From Chamaecrista fasciculata (Eukaryota; Streptophyta; Magnoliopsida; Fabales; Fabaceae), in the NCBI GenBank assembly GCA_003254925.1, contig QANZ01013640.1, positions 38,303-102,302 of the forward strand: a stretch of 64,000 bases of DNA, written 5' to 3'. Of the stretch, positions 9,397 through 21,283 are shown piece after piece (position 1 is the stretch's first letter; each line of letters opens with the position of its first letter). The notes under the pieces are model-generated. The model ran no database searches. It was not told where the DNA came from and worked only from the letters and a program-made list of their open reading frames with translations. The translations under genes and the position numbers were made by a program.

Positions 9397-11606
9397 TGAT
9401 GGAGATTGTGCCCTAGGGCCAATCATTTTATATGTGTGGACATATTGTTTGATTAATTTATGGATGATAAATTATGTTGCTATCATATTATTATTATGTT
9501 TACTGTGATAACAATCCCTGATTAATTATGCGATAATTATTCTAAACTGCCCCTGGTCGATTGTTCACGTGGGAACGTGAATGAACTAAGACTAGCATGA
9601 CTTCGGTGTATAGAGATACACGCATATGATGCTTCACGAGAGTCATGGTGCAATTATGTAATAGGTTACAAGTTGCTGGACCGACCCGGAGAGTCCTGCA
9701 TGGGTTTAGTCATGAGCTAGCCTCTCCTGTACACCTGTCACGATGCCCTTAGACCTGAGGTCTTGACTATTCCGGCGTTGTAGATGTCGAACTTTGGCCT
9801 AATCCAACGTTGCCCGTAACAGGGTAGCCATACAGGCTAAGTACGGGCTTGGTTGTTTACCGTGCTGAGGAATGTGGTTGACCAAGAAGGAATTTTGTCC
9901 CTCATTAAGTTGAGAGATATTTAACTGGGCCCCTCGATGAGTCTGTCCAAGGAATGTGTGGCCACACAAGGAAATGGGACTAACTCAAGGAATCGAGAAA
10001 GTTATGGTTTGGGTTAAGGATGACTTTCCCGTGCCTTATCCATGACCAAAATATCGTGTGACAATCGGGATTGAGACAAGGTGGTATTAAGGTTAAGTCG
10101 TTTATGTTGAAGCGATAACTCACGTGTTTTGGGTAGTCGTGATGGCTTGCTAGAGTCCGCTCTCGACTTGTGAGTCATAGAGATGGCTTGCTGCCAACTT
10201 CACGTGAGGCCTGCTGGGTCACACACGAGCAGGATCAAGATACCATAATGGGACACGAATTAGGGTTTAATTCGTGGGTCACTTTAGTGACACAATTTAA
10301 GACATAGTTGAATGTCTGTGACATGAAGTCTTGTTTAAAATATTTACAATGGGACACCATAATGGGACACGAATTAGGGTTTAATTCGTGGGTCATTTTA
10401 TTTACAATTGGTTCTTGTTTAAAATATTAGGGGATAATAAATTGGATAAGCCTCCTAAAAGTTAGGGGATTATTGATTTATTAAATTCTTTAATATTGGA
10501 TAACAAGAGAAGAGGGTGGCGCCTCTTCTTGGTTTTAATTAATAAAATTATTTTGTTAATTTAAATCAAGATTTGATTTTGATTTCAAGATTCAAGTTTG
10601 AATTAAAGATATTAAGTTAATATTTTAATTCAATATTGTTAGGGAATTTGAATTCAAGATTCAAATTTGAATTAAAGATATTAGGGTAATATTTTAATTC
10701 AATTTGTTAAGGAAATTAATAAGTTGGTTAGAACTTCCTAAGAGTTAGGGTTGTTATTTTAATTATTAAATTCCTATAAAATAGGTGGAGGAGGGCGCAT
10801 GGCTTAGATCCAATGAGCAAGATTTGATCTTGCATTTTGGATTCCAAGATTGCATTTTGAATTTCAAATTAAGATATTAATGTAATATTTTAATTAAGAA
10901 TTCAAATCCTCTTGACCAATGGGGATTGGGCATTCAAGATTTAGTTTCAAGATTTGATCTTGAAATTTTGAATTTAAATTGCTTTTTAGTTTTGAATTAT
11001 AATATTAGTTTAATATCATAATTCAAGATTTTAGGAACCCCTATTTCTTTATTGCATTTCCCTAATTTCATGAGTTAGGGAATGTGATTCCCTAATGAAA
11101 CTCTATAAATACACCCCCCCCCCCCCCCAAGTCAACTTACCCCTTTTAGTGAGACTAAAATTCGACTTACCCTAGTTTAGAGAGAGAAAGTCAACTTTCT
11201 CAAGAGAGAGAGAGAAAGTTTGACTTAAACCCTAAAACTTTGGGCTTGAGTGTGATCAAGAATTGTTCTTGATTTGTGCGCCACCTTTTCTTGGGGTTTC
11301 AAGAATTGTTCTTGAACATCAAAGATTCGTAGATTGGGTTCCCGTAATCTCTTGGGAAGAAGAGATTGGAGGCTAGCACCTGGGTGTCTGCCAAACTGTT
11401 CGTGTGGATCACCGGCAGAGGAAGGACACGCGTTGCTGTGGACTTCTCGGATTCGCAAGTTTCAAAGCCACCAATTGAAATTTAGGTATACATCTTCCCT
11501 TACTAGTATAAACGCAGTTAGTGGATCCTGGAAGGAAATTATAGGCTATGCGAAATTTTTATTTTTTACACTTTTTCCGCTGCGCTCTCTCTTTAATTTC
11601 CCAACA
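9397..11606 (+). mobile_element. Solo LTR (2.2 kb) with 5 bp TSD
   Basis: 2210 bp beginning TGATGGAGATTG and ending TTTCCCAACA, flanked by AGTTG at 9392-9396 and 11607-11611. No internal retrotransposon sequence accompanies it. The same site in the opposite arm of the host fold-back element (near 13860-13885) has a single uninterrupted copy of the target, which confirms the boundaries. The 3' third (11160-11600) matches, in opposite orientation, the LTR starting at 63185. It contains a run of 16-17 C near 11115 and the CT/GA-rich leader-like sequence usual near an LTR transcription start. Confidence 0.85.
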
Positions 11607-12298
11607 AGTTGTGCCCCCAATGTGAAACATTAGTTTCAATTATGCCCTCATTTTTTTTGTTCTGAATTGAATATGTGGTAAGATGACTGGATTTTTGGGT
11701 CTGTTTGGGAGCCGGTTAATTTTAATCCAATCTCATCCAAATGGATGGGATGAGATTATTTTTTAATTGGATGAGATGAGATGATGTATTGGTGTTTGGG
11801 TGATTTTAGTGATAATGATGTTAAATAGGATGTGAAATTATATAAAAGGGTATGTAATGATTGTGGTTGGTAGAAATAAGTTGATGGATTTTTGTAATTT
11901 GTATAGGGGTAGAAATGGTAGGAAATAATGAGATGAGATGGAGATAATGAGATGAGATGAGATGATATTGAGAAGTGTGATATGGTATTGGAAATTGTGA
12001 GGATGAGAAAATTTTGGATTGAGGGTTAGGGGTCAATCCAAATCCAAGTGGATGAGATTATGGGCTAAAATGAAAATAATATTGGAATTATTTTTTGACA
12101 TACAATTTGGTCCATAAATTCGATCTGTTCCAATTAATCAATCTCTAACATGTGTAAATGATAACTCGGGCCTTGTAGAAAACCCCAATCATTAATAATG
12201 GGGTCTATTTATGAAATTCAACGACAAAAAAATGACAAATAATAGTTTGAGGACCAAATAGCAAATTACAAAACAACACTAAATTGTAATAAAATGTG

Positions 12299-12462
12299 TG
12301 GTGAAAGGTTCATTTTGGTCCTAAATGTATGGCCTAATATTCATTTTGGTCCATTATTTTAAGAAATATTCAAATTGGTCCTAAATGTTAGCAAAATGAT
12401 TAATGGTGGACCAAAATGAACATTAGGGCAAACATTTAGGACCAAATTAACCCTTTAACCCT
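12299..12462. mobile_element. Small 'GGTCC' fold-back MITE reaching the gap
   Basis: The left arm (TTCATTTTGGTCCTAAATGT) and right arm (ACATTTAGGACCAAATTAAC) are inverted. It is related to 27534-28038. The right flank runs into the N gap, so the target duplication cannot be read. Confidence 0.6.
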
Positions 12463-13236
12463 NNNNNNNNNNNNNNNNNNNNNNNNNNNNNNNNNNNNNN
12501 NNNNNNNNNNNNNNNNNNNNNNNNNNNNNNNNNNNNNNNNNNNNNNNNNNNNNNNNNNNNNNNNNNNNNNNNNNNNNNNNNNNNNNNNNNNNNNNNNNNN
12601 NNNNNNNNNNNNNNNNNNNNNNNNNNNNNNNNNNNNNNNNNNNNNNNNNNNNNNNNNNNNNNNNNNNNNNNNNNNNNNNNNNNNNNNNNNNNNNNNNNNN
12701 NNNNNNNNNNNNNNNNNNNNNNNNNNNNNNNNNNNNNNNNNNNNNNNNNNNNNNNNNNNNNNNNNNNNNNNNNNNNNNNNNNNNNNNNNNNNNNNNNNNN
12801 NNNNNNNNNNNNNNNNNNNNNNNNNNNNNNNNNNNNNNNNNNNNNNNNNNNNNNNNNNNNNNNNNNNNNNNNNNNNNNNNNNNNNNNNNNNNNNNNNNNN
12901 NNNNNNNNNNNNNNNNNNNNNNNNNNNNNNNNNNNNNNNNNNNNNNNNNNNNNNNNNNNNNNNNNNNNNNNNNNNNNNNNNNNNNNNNNNNNNNNNNNNN
13001 NNNNNNNNNNNNNNNNNNNNNNNNNNNNNNNNNNNNNNNNNNNNNNNNNNNNNNNNNNNNNNNNNNNNNNNNNNNNNNNNNNNNNNNNNNNNNNNNNNNN
13101 NNNNNNNNNNNNNNNNNNNNNNNNNNNNNNNNNNNNNNNNNNNNNNNNNNNNNNNNNNNNNNNNNNNNNNNNNNNNNNNNNNNNNNNNNNNNNNNNNNNN
13201 NNNNNNNNNNNNNNNNNNNNNNNNNNNNNNNNNNNN
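12463..13236. other. Assembly gap (774 N)
   Basis: Unsequenced bases. Poly(A) follows immediately. Confidence 0.99.
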
Positions 13237-14232
13237 AAAAAAAATGATGAGAAATGATAGATGGAGAGAGAAAATTATAAGTGTAATAAATGAGGGTATG
13301 TAAAATTACTATTTTGTCTAATTCTTTTTTTTATATTTGTATTAAAGTATAGGTAATTATAGGTGTATAAGTAGGGATAGATTAGTAATTGTAAGAGAAA
13401 ATGAGATGATGTTGTGAATGAGATGATGATGTGGATGAGATGAGATGAGATGAGATGGAGGTTCCAAAAAACACCAAGTCATTACTGTTCATCCAATCGT
13501 AAGATGAGATGATGATTGAATGAGATGAGATCAGGATGATCCCTCTCCCAAAACAGGCCCTAAAACATCCCTGATTTATTTTTTATCCACCATGACATTT
13601 CATACGTGGATGTACATTCTCTAAACCAAAAAATTACTACCCTAAAATTTTTTTGACATCTTCATATTCATCTTCGCAAGCCTTATACCACGTAGGAAAT
13701 GTCATAGTGGATAAAAAATAAATCATGGATGTTTTATTTACTCAGTCATCTTGCCACATATTCAATTCAAAACAAAAAATTAACACACAAGTAAAAAAAT
13801 TGACACATCAACATTGAGTCAAAATTAGGGGCATAATTGAAACTAATGTTTCACATTGAGGGCACAACTGACATAAATAAAACGTTATGAACATAACTAA
13901 AAATCACCGCAAATATTAGGGACACGAAATGGTCTCTTGCCGAAAAATATATGAAAAAATGAATATGGTAGTAACAACTAACAACATGTATCTATGTCAA
14001 TCTGTTAGTATGGGTAGGCTACTCTCTTTAATTTTGGTAGTTTTCAGCTTACCTGCCTCACTACTCTCTCTGTCTCTTCCTTCCTTTCAATAAATTCATT
14101 TCCCTTCCTTTTCTTCTCTCTTCTTCATCCCAATCTCATGCTTCTATTTCAATCTCCTCCTTCTTCTTCTTCATTCTAGCCCTTATTTCTTCATTGCTTC
14201 CTCTTTCTCTTTCTTCATTCACTTCCATTTCC

Positions 14233-17226
14233 ATGGAGTGTTTGTACCATAAGCTCAAAACCCAGCCTTCTTGGGTCCTCCTCCTCTTCGCTTTCGGTTC
14301 CCTCTCTCTCCTCAGATTCTCCATCGCTTTTCTCAGATGGGTTTACGTCAATTTCCTCCGTCCTCCCAAAAACCTCAAGAAATACGGCTCCTGGGCTATC
14401 GTCACCGGCGCCACCGACGGCATCGGTAAGGGTTTCGCCTTCCAGTTCGCTCGGAAAGGCCTTAATCTTATCCTCGTAGGTCGAAACCCTCAGAAATTGA
14501 AAGAAGTTTCCGATTCGATTCTCGCTAAGTTCGGCGGCAAGATCCAGATTAAGACCGTGGTGGTTGATTTCGCCGGCGATCTTAACGAGGGTATGGTTAG
14601 AGTTCGCGAAGCCATTGACGGATTGGATGTGGGGATACTAGTTAATAACGTCGGGATCTCGTATCCGTATGCTAGATACTTCCACGAAGTCGATGATGAA
14701 CTATTGAGGAATCTGATTAAGGTGAATGTTGAGGGTACTACGAAGGTTACACACACTGTTCTTCCTGTAATGCTTAAGAGGAAGAAGGGAGCAATCGTTA
14801 ATATTGGCTCTGGAGCTGCCATTGTTATTCCTTCAGATCCCCTTTACGCTGTATATGCTGCCACAAAATCGTAAGTGATTATTGTTTGTTTCCCTTAACA
14901 CAATTAGTATGTAGAAAATTTGTATCTGTGCTCATATTTGTATTTCACTTCCATGCACTGACTTCATATGTTTGTTTCTCAGTAAATTAGCAATTGAGCC
15001 TTTGAATTGTTGGGCTTGTTCAGTTTTTGGCTTTTGTGGATTAGTGAGTACAAATTTGATGCATGTTAGGTCTTTTGACATCTCTTGAGACTTGAAGGAA
15101 AGAGAAATTCACAACCAATTTGGTATTTTCAAATTTTATAAACTTATATCAGGCTATTTATATTTCTACTATGAAGTTCATCAATAAATGTAAAAGCACA
15201 TGGGAAAAGCTCTTTTGCATACCAATAATAGAAGATATTGAATATAAATGAATCCTGCCATTAGGAGAATCTTATGGCAAAATTATAAAGAATTTGTAAA
15301 AGGTTTTTTTTTTCGAATACATGCACTCACTAATTTCTTGGATGACATGTTGTTTTCTGGGCTATAACGAGCTGTTCTGATCTTTTTTTCAGGTACATTG
15401 ATCAATTTTCGAGATGTCTCTACGTTGAGTACAAGAAGAGTGGGATTGATGTGCAGTGTCAGGTATTGTTTTCTTGTTTATGGTCGTGCTTCTTACTTTT
15501 GAACCCAATATGTTTTTTACCTCCGCCTTGTTCAATTTTTGGCCAATTCATATTAGTTATTGTTCTATATTACTGTGATTCATTGAATTACAATCAAGAA
15601 GAAAATGGTCAAGTGAATTTTGTTTGAAACTGCTCTTGTCCTAGCTGATGTATAAGTCCATTGAAAATTTGTAAAGATAAAAAAGCATAGCTTGAGGTTT
15701 TCCATCAAACTGTGTATTACTTGATTTGGTTATTAGGATATTTAGTAGATCACCAATTTAAACTTTTCTTTCCCTGTTTTCATACTTTCAAAATGCCAAG
15801 ACAAAAGCATACTTTGTTTATTCCTGACTCCTCAACCTATGGATTATGTGCTTTTCTAGGTTGGCATTATTGTTAGGATTTGCAATGTGGTTGTTACGTT
15901 TCATTTATTGCTTCTTTCAAGCCAATGGGCATGCCTTTTGATGTGCATAAATATTCTGTATTTTTATAAAAGGAAAATTTATTATTTGCTTTCTACTATA
16001 TGGCCACCGATAAAACAAAAAGGGAAAAGTACCCTCTTAATTTTTAGAGTTGGAGCAACTACAGCTGTGAAGTTTGCAACAAGTAGATGATTGAATATAT
16101 TATTCATTTGTTTAATAATTGATCACTCTAATCATGATTAGAGGATTTTAGCTGATGTTTGTGTGTGAGCCTATGAGGGAGAGAAATTTTTGACTGGACA
16201 GAAGCAATTGTTAAAGCTTTTTGGAATATTATTAGTTCTTTAATAGTTTCTTCATGAGTTCATGATGATCAAAAGGGGTTAAAATTTAGATGAGCATGCC
16301 ATGTGAATAGGACCGTTATTTGTGACTTATAGATGAGTGCATCCTGCAAGCAATAGAAGTCTTCTAGCTTCAGTCATTACTGAGAGTTGGAAACATGTGA
16401 AGTGAATGATTCTTCTTTCAGTATAATGAGTCTATAAAAGAAATATGAATTTGCCTAACGTGTCTACATATATATCCATAACTGAATTGGTCAACCTAAC
16501 TTATGGTATGTCTACATGAAACATCTTTCCATTTTGAATTATTTAGGTGCACATGCTTTTATATCCTGGGATGCCTTTGATTGAATCCTTCTACAGTTGT
16601 TCTCTGTCCTTTAGAAAATACGATGTTTGAACTTCTAAAATTCAACTCTATACATCATTTACCAACGGGATTAGGTCAATAGAAGGGATTAGTCTTACAT
16701 AAAATGGTGAATCTTTGTTCAAATTTCCGCTTGGGGAGATGCTTTTGTGTAGTCCCTGATGGTGTTTCCAACCAAATTATCTCCGCTGGAAGATAGTTTT
16801 GGGAAAAAAAAATGCAACTCTATATACTGATTGGTAGCAAATAAGCAACAACATATTGTTGGTTGTACTAAAAAAACAAACATATTGTTGGGACTGCAGA
16901 GTATCCATTATATGTGTAGAATCCGCTATGATATTTTGCATTTTTCATGGAGATTTTGTTGATCAATGCAGGTTCCGCTCTACGTGGCGACGAAGATGGC
17001 ATCAATAAGGAGATCTTCATTCTTTGTTCCATCAACAGATGGATATGCAAAAGCAGGTGTGAGGTGGATAGGGTATGATCCTCGTTGCACGCCATACTGG
17101 CCTCATTCTCTTCTCTGGGCTTTGGCATCCATAATACCTGACTTCATTATTGATACATGGCGCCTTGGTTTTTGCCTTGGTATTCGAAAGAGAGGACAAC
17201 TCAAAGACTCAAAGAAGACAGAATGA
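14233..17226 (+). CDS. KCR1: Very-long-chain 3-oxoacyl-CoA reductase (KCR1), 3 exons
   Basis: Exons are 14233-14870, 15393-15462 and 16972-17226; the joined frame is 320 residues, the family's usual length. KCR reduces 3-ketoacyl-CoA in the second step of the ER fatty acid elongase, feeding cuticular wax, suberin, sphingolipid and storage lipid synthesis. Visible are an N-terminal hydrophobic anchor ([16 protein letters not shown]), the NADPH-binding [10 protein letters not shown] near residue 55, NNVGISYP, the catalytic Ser in NIGSGAA, and YAATKSY holding the Tyr-x3-Lys pair. The C-terminus KKTE is a dilysine ER retrieval signal. The start at 14233 ([14 protein letters not shown]) is chosen over the in-frame ATG at 14194 because it matches the family N-terminus. 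A pyrimidine-rich 5' leader precedes it. Intron 2 is about 1.5 kb with no obvious insertion. Confidence 0.96.
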
Positions 17227-17573
17227 AAATGATAATATTAGAAGGTTCTCCTTTATGTTTCTTAGGCATTATGGTAGAACACTATTTATTCAATTACAAT
17301 GCTTAATAGATACTTAATTCATGTATGGTTTATGACTTGTGATTTTCATCTTACTCTTGGTTGGTAGCAATTAATGGCTTAGCTTTTTTCTTTTTCTGTT
17401 TTTTACCCAAAACATTCGGGCCTAGCTTGTTGTTCTTTGTTTCAATCTTATAGCATCCTTAGATTCGGTTTAGAATCATAGAAGGTAATGGAAAATAGAT
17501 GAAATGGAATGGAACATGATGGAAAGGGTACTTTTCTTGAACCTTTGAGAAAGAAAGGGAATGAAAATGAGGA
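17227..17573. other. KCR1 3' flank
   Basis: Presumed 3' UTR and intergenic DNA. Purine-rich GGAAT/GAAAG words lie at 17485-17570. No gene. Confidence 0.5.
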
Positions 17574-17582
17574 TTTTTTTTA

Positions 17583-18726
17583 GGGAACAACTTACATACT
17601 GTTACTTACCTCTTTGCTATCCAGTTCCCATTTAAAGAATGACATGTGTTTTATTAATCCACCTCATCAACTCTTATTTAACAGTTGATTGACGGAGTTA
17701 ACATTTTATTTTTAACCAAAGAGATAACTCTTTTTTTAACTGATGTGTTCCTCCTCTCCTGCATCTTCTCTCTTGTTTTTTTCCTTTTCAAGTTTTCTTC
17801 CTCTTCTCCTAACCCTATAGCAAAACCAGCGGAAGAAGCAAAACGGCCATGGCGGATTCAACTTTGGATCAAAACGAAATACAAGCTAAAGTAACAAAGG
17901 ATCATGAGGAATTAGAATGATCTATGTTCCAATTGTCTCTTTCCCTCAATCCTGAAAACCCCAATTCCCTCCTCGACTCGCAGTCGCATTCTGACATCGC
18001 CGGCCGGTGTCCCGGCGTTAACGACAAACTATGCTTCTTCCTTATCTGTGCTCTAATGGGCCTAAGCGACGAGTTCTCCTCCATCACATAAGCAAACAAC
18101 CCCATTGAGAAACACCCCGCCTCCGCATTGTCGTCATCGCCGCCACACTTCCCACTCCTGAACTTCCCTTGCTTCACTGTTGCCACCTTGCCCGACCCGG
18201 ATCACGATCTGGATTCCTTGTCGCCGCCGCCAGCGAAGACCCAAGATCGGTGGAGCCTTGCTTGAAGTAATACGAACGCCCGAGGAATTTAGTGACTAGC
18301 GAAATGCAAAAGAGATCAGTGAGTTAGGTTGTGCTAAATAAAGCTAGCTACTACTCAAGTTATACACATCCCCATACAGATGACTATTGATACAAGAAAC
18401 TGTTATGACAATCTTAATATGTCAAGGTTTCACAACTTCCCCATATAGATGACTATCCTCTTCTTTTCCTACTAGGTCCTATCTTACTTATAAGCTTCAT
18501 TTTCTTTATTCATAGTTTTCTATTGGGTTGAGAGAAGAGGAAGAACAACTGAAAAGAAAAAGAAGAAACAAAGAACATAAAGAATGAGATGAAACGTTTA
18601 GTAGAGTTAACTCTGTTAATAAACAGTGTTAAACAATAATGGATGAGGTGGATTAATAAACCAAATGTCATGTTTTTAGTGGAACCGGATGGCAAAGACC
18701 TATAAAACTGTATTTAAGTTTCCCCC
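17583..18726. mobile_element. Pack-MULE-type element carrying an unidentified gene piece
   Basis: A 1144 bp element with imperfect inverted ends (GGGAACAACTTACATACTG against the complement GGGGGAAACTTAAATACAG). Longer inner arms share TTATTAATCCACCTCATC. The 9 bp TTTTTTTTA is present at both 17574-17582 and 18727-18735, though its low complexity weakens this evidence. The centre (about 17750-18300) is GC-rich and protein-like, unlike the arms. Confidence 0.75.
17849..18265 (+). pseudogene. Captured gene fragment, unidentified, two internal stops
   Basis: Reading from the ATG at 17849 gives MADSTLDQNEIQAK, then LNPENPNSLLDSQSHSD and PPHFPLLNFPC, ending at 18265 after 139 codons, with in-frame TGA and TAA stops on the way. 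GC content and codon pattern look like a plant 5' coding exon. I do not recognise the parent gene. It lies inside the Mutator-like element, so it is read as a captured and decayed fragment. Confidence 0.5.
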
Positions 18727-18735
18727 TTTTTTTTA

Positions 18736-19631
18736 TCCTTTCCTCCTCATGATATTTGTTTTTGTTTACCTTTAAATTGGAAAAAAAAAAGCAAGAGATA
18801 ATCAATTCTAATTATAAAGAGGAATATACGTTTAAATTCATTTTCTTTTAAATTTTGTATGAAATTCGTGCATTTTCTTTATTTTGTAATTCATTAGTTT
18901 TTATTTTCATTTGCTAATATTATATTCTAGTATATTACTTTATACTTTTTTTTAGATAATATAAATCTTTTTTTATGGAATAATATAAATTTATTTTTGA
19001 CTACGTAAGTTTGTATAACTATATATTTTATTTTTGGCATAAATTATGCAGTTTGAAATACTAAAATGGCACATAATTTATCATTTCAATAAAAAAGAAA
19101 TAACACATTGCTCAAATTTCAATAATAGAAGCTACACATATACTTTCAAATTACAAATTTTTTTAAAAAAATTAAAAATTAAATAAAACATGGTAAAATA
19201 AAGGGATAATTCATAATTCAACCTCTTTAATTTTTTTTTCACAAAATCATATAAAATTTCTTATATGTATATTTTATAGCTTTATTTAAAGTCTAATGCT
19301 CAAATTGGTCTTATATCTTTTTCTTAAAGTTTATTTTGATTCTTTATCTTTTAGAATATTCAAATTATTTTATATATTTCTATAGTGATTCACTTTGGTC
19401 CTAAACTACTAAATATGGTCATATATCTTGTTTCAATTTCGAATATGATGAGTCCATGAGTTATAAGTTGCTTTTGATAAGTACTTCTTTATTTAGTTGA
19501 AACGGTTAACAAACAAAGTCATATTGAGTTCAAAAAGTAGCTCACTCATTTCACTATCACATAAGTGAAGTTGGTCATATATTTCTCATTTCAAGTTCAA
19601 ATGTGACGAGTTTAAAATTATGTGTTATTCT
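18736..19631. other. AT-rich intergenic DNA, no gene seen
   Basis: Poly(A)/(T)-rich. Fragments of 'TTTGGTCCT' repeats near 19300-19450 suggest MITE debris. Confidence 0.5.
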
Positions 19632-19950
19632 TGACGAATTTTTTTCGAGCAAACTATCAAATTAGTCCCCAGATTTTTGCTTGGTTACAGATAAGCCCCT
19701 GGATTTAGATAATAGACGAATAAGTCCCCGAATTTATCGACTGTTACACAAATTGGTCCCTCGGTTAACCTGACGTTACAAAAAACGTGATGTGGCACGT
19801 TAAGTGCCACGTCAGCACGGGTTAAACTCAAAAATAAAAACAAAAAAAAAAAGAAATGCCAACTAGGTAAATGTCGCCACATCAGCATTATTACTAGAAA
19901 AAAAGAAAATTCGTGTTTGGACAAATTGGTCCCTGGCTTCAATTTTTATC
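19632..19950. mobile_element. MITE debris (GGTCCC family)
   Basis: The left end GCAAACTATCAAATTAGTCC resembles the end of the element at 2591, with following 'CCCCGAATTT' words and a short hairpin ACGTGATGTGGCACGTTAAG. No matching right end was found, so this is probably a truncated copy. Confidence 0.5.
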
Positions 19951-20177
19951 CCATTATTTTCAATTCCCCCTATTTTTCATCATCTTCATTCATTTTAGTA
20001 CCAAATCCTCAAAATAAAATTGTTAAGTGTCCCAAAACTCTTCCAAACATTTCAATTTAGTCCTCAAAAGTATTAAAAACCCTAAACCCTAAACCCTGTT
20101 ATGAGATAAAAATTGAATTCAAAATACTTTGAAACAAATATAGGACAAATTTTTGTTTCGCCCCCCTTTTTATTTTT

Positions 20178-21095
20178 GGTCAAAGTCCTGTTTTGATCCC
20201 TCAGTTATGCTCAGTGTTTCAAATTGGCCCCCCAATTATTTTTCGTTCTATATTGGTCCCAGTTATCGGATCTCACTCATATCCATCTCTATTGGAAACT
20301 GAGGTATCCCGAACAGACCGTGCCGTTTGCTTATTCCGGCAGCTGCTACTCCTGACCCGAACCGGTCCGATCGAGTCGTGTTCAGTTTGCGGGAAGAATC
20401 TGATGTTAATAAGAAGGGATTGGGATTAGGATTGGAATTGGTTTTCGTTGTGACCATGAGTTTGCCGCAGAAAACGATGTCATTTTCAAGGGTGCAGGAT
20501 GTAGTGGTTGTTTGGAACTCGAAGTCGGAGTGATCGGCGTCCATTATTGGCCGCCCAATTGCATACTTTTGTTCGCATTGTTTACTGCCGACTCTTTGCA
20601 AATCTTTCATCACTTTCCCACTATTCAAGAGCGACGACGACGGTTACGCTTCTGGCAACCCCATGTCGAAATCAAAATCAGAACCAGTTTGCGGTTATAG
20701 ATTTTGTGTTGGCGGCGCCGAAAAAATCGCTGGTGACTTGTAGTGTGGAGGGAGAGGATGTTTCTTCTTCTTCGTTGGATATTAGTGAGTGGGGGGCTTC
20801 TGAGAGAGAGAGAGATATTTTTTTTGGTGTGAAATAAACTAAAACCTAAAATTATTTTTTATTTTTTACATTTTGGTCCTATTATAGAGAAAAAGGTCCT
20901 TGATGTAAAAATTTAAATTTTTAGAAGTTAAAAATTAATTTTGTCTTTTTTTTTAAGAGAAAAATGGATGGAAACGGTCAGAGAGATCAACTTTGCCAAG
21001 TTTTGCATAACTGGGACCAATATGGAACGAAAAATAAATGGGGGACCAATTTAGAACACTGAGTATAATTGGGGGACCAAAATAGGAGCTTGGCC
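20178..21095. mobile_element. Pack-MULE-type element upstream of the lysine-rich gene
   Basis: 918 bp with inverted arms: 20178-20268 (containing GCTCAGTGTTTCAAATTGG) and 21011-21095. The 9 bp TTTATTTTT is present at 20169-20177 and 21096-21104. The centre (about 20270-20830) is GC-rich and coding-like. The element ends 188 bp before the start codon at 21284, so it lies in that gene's promoter or 5' UTR region. Confidence 0.8.
20263..20628 (-). pseudogene. Captured gene fragment, unidentified
   Basis: Minus-strand frame of 121 codons with a plant-gene look: DADHSDFEFQTTTTSC, NPNPNPFLLTSDSSRK, SKRHGLFGIPQFPIEMD. A second coding-like piece (ISNEEEETSSPSTLQV, SDFFGAAN) lies upstream at about 20690-20810 on the same strand, separated by stops and a frame change. 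The FEF...CGKL pattern vaguely recalls DUF1645 or membrane-associated kinase regulator proteins, but I cannot confirm it. The stop codon falls in the left inverted arm, as expected for a captured fragment. Confidence 0.5.
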
Positions 21096-21283
21096 TTTAT
21101 TTTTTTATCTCCTTACTTACGAATTGTGAATAGTAGTGTATTGGTGCACACTGTGATTTCATTTCCTTCCTTACATAAACGACGCCTACCTAAGAAAAAC
21201 CTTGGGAACGCTTGCCGCCAATCCATAAAACCCACAAAAATTCCGATCGATCGAACCACCTTCTCTGTTTCGCGTGTCGTTGA

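Larger units (their letters stand above)
11697..13560. mobile_element. Terminal-inverted-repeat element with GATGA repeats, interrupted by gap
   Basis: The left end GGGTCTGTTTGGGAG is mirrored by the right end CTCCCAAAACAGGCCC. Both sub-ends carry repeated GATGAGATGAGATG words. It sits inside arm 1 of the older fold-back element. No clear target duplication could be read, so the superfamily (hAT-like or other) is not established. The middle is hidden by the N gap. Confidence 0.6.
9308..13948. mobile_element. Old fold-back element split by two later insertions
   Basis: Arm 1 lies in three pieces (9308-9396, 11607-11696, 13561 to about 13620). Arm 2 is continuous (about 13690-13948) on the opposite strand. 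For example AATGTGAAACATTAGTTTCA in arm 1 (right of 11611) is the complement of 13830-13860, and GGCAAAAGACCATTTC near 9312 mirrors GAAATGGTCTCTTGCC near 13937. Arm 1 is interrupted by the solo LTR and by a second inverted-repeat element. Confidence 0.75.

Noticed and set aside
20075-20098. Short AAACCCTAAACCC run
   Set aside because: Only three units, common as a promoter telo-box or by chance. Not near a start codon.
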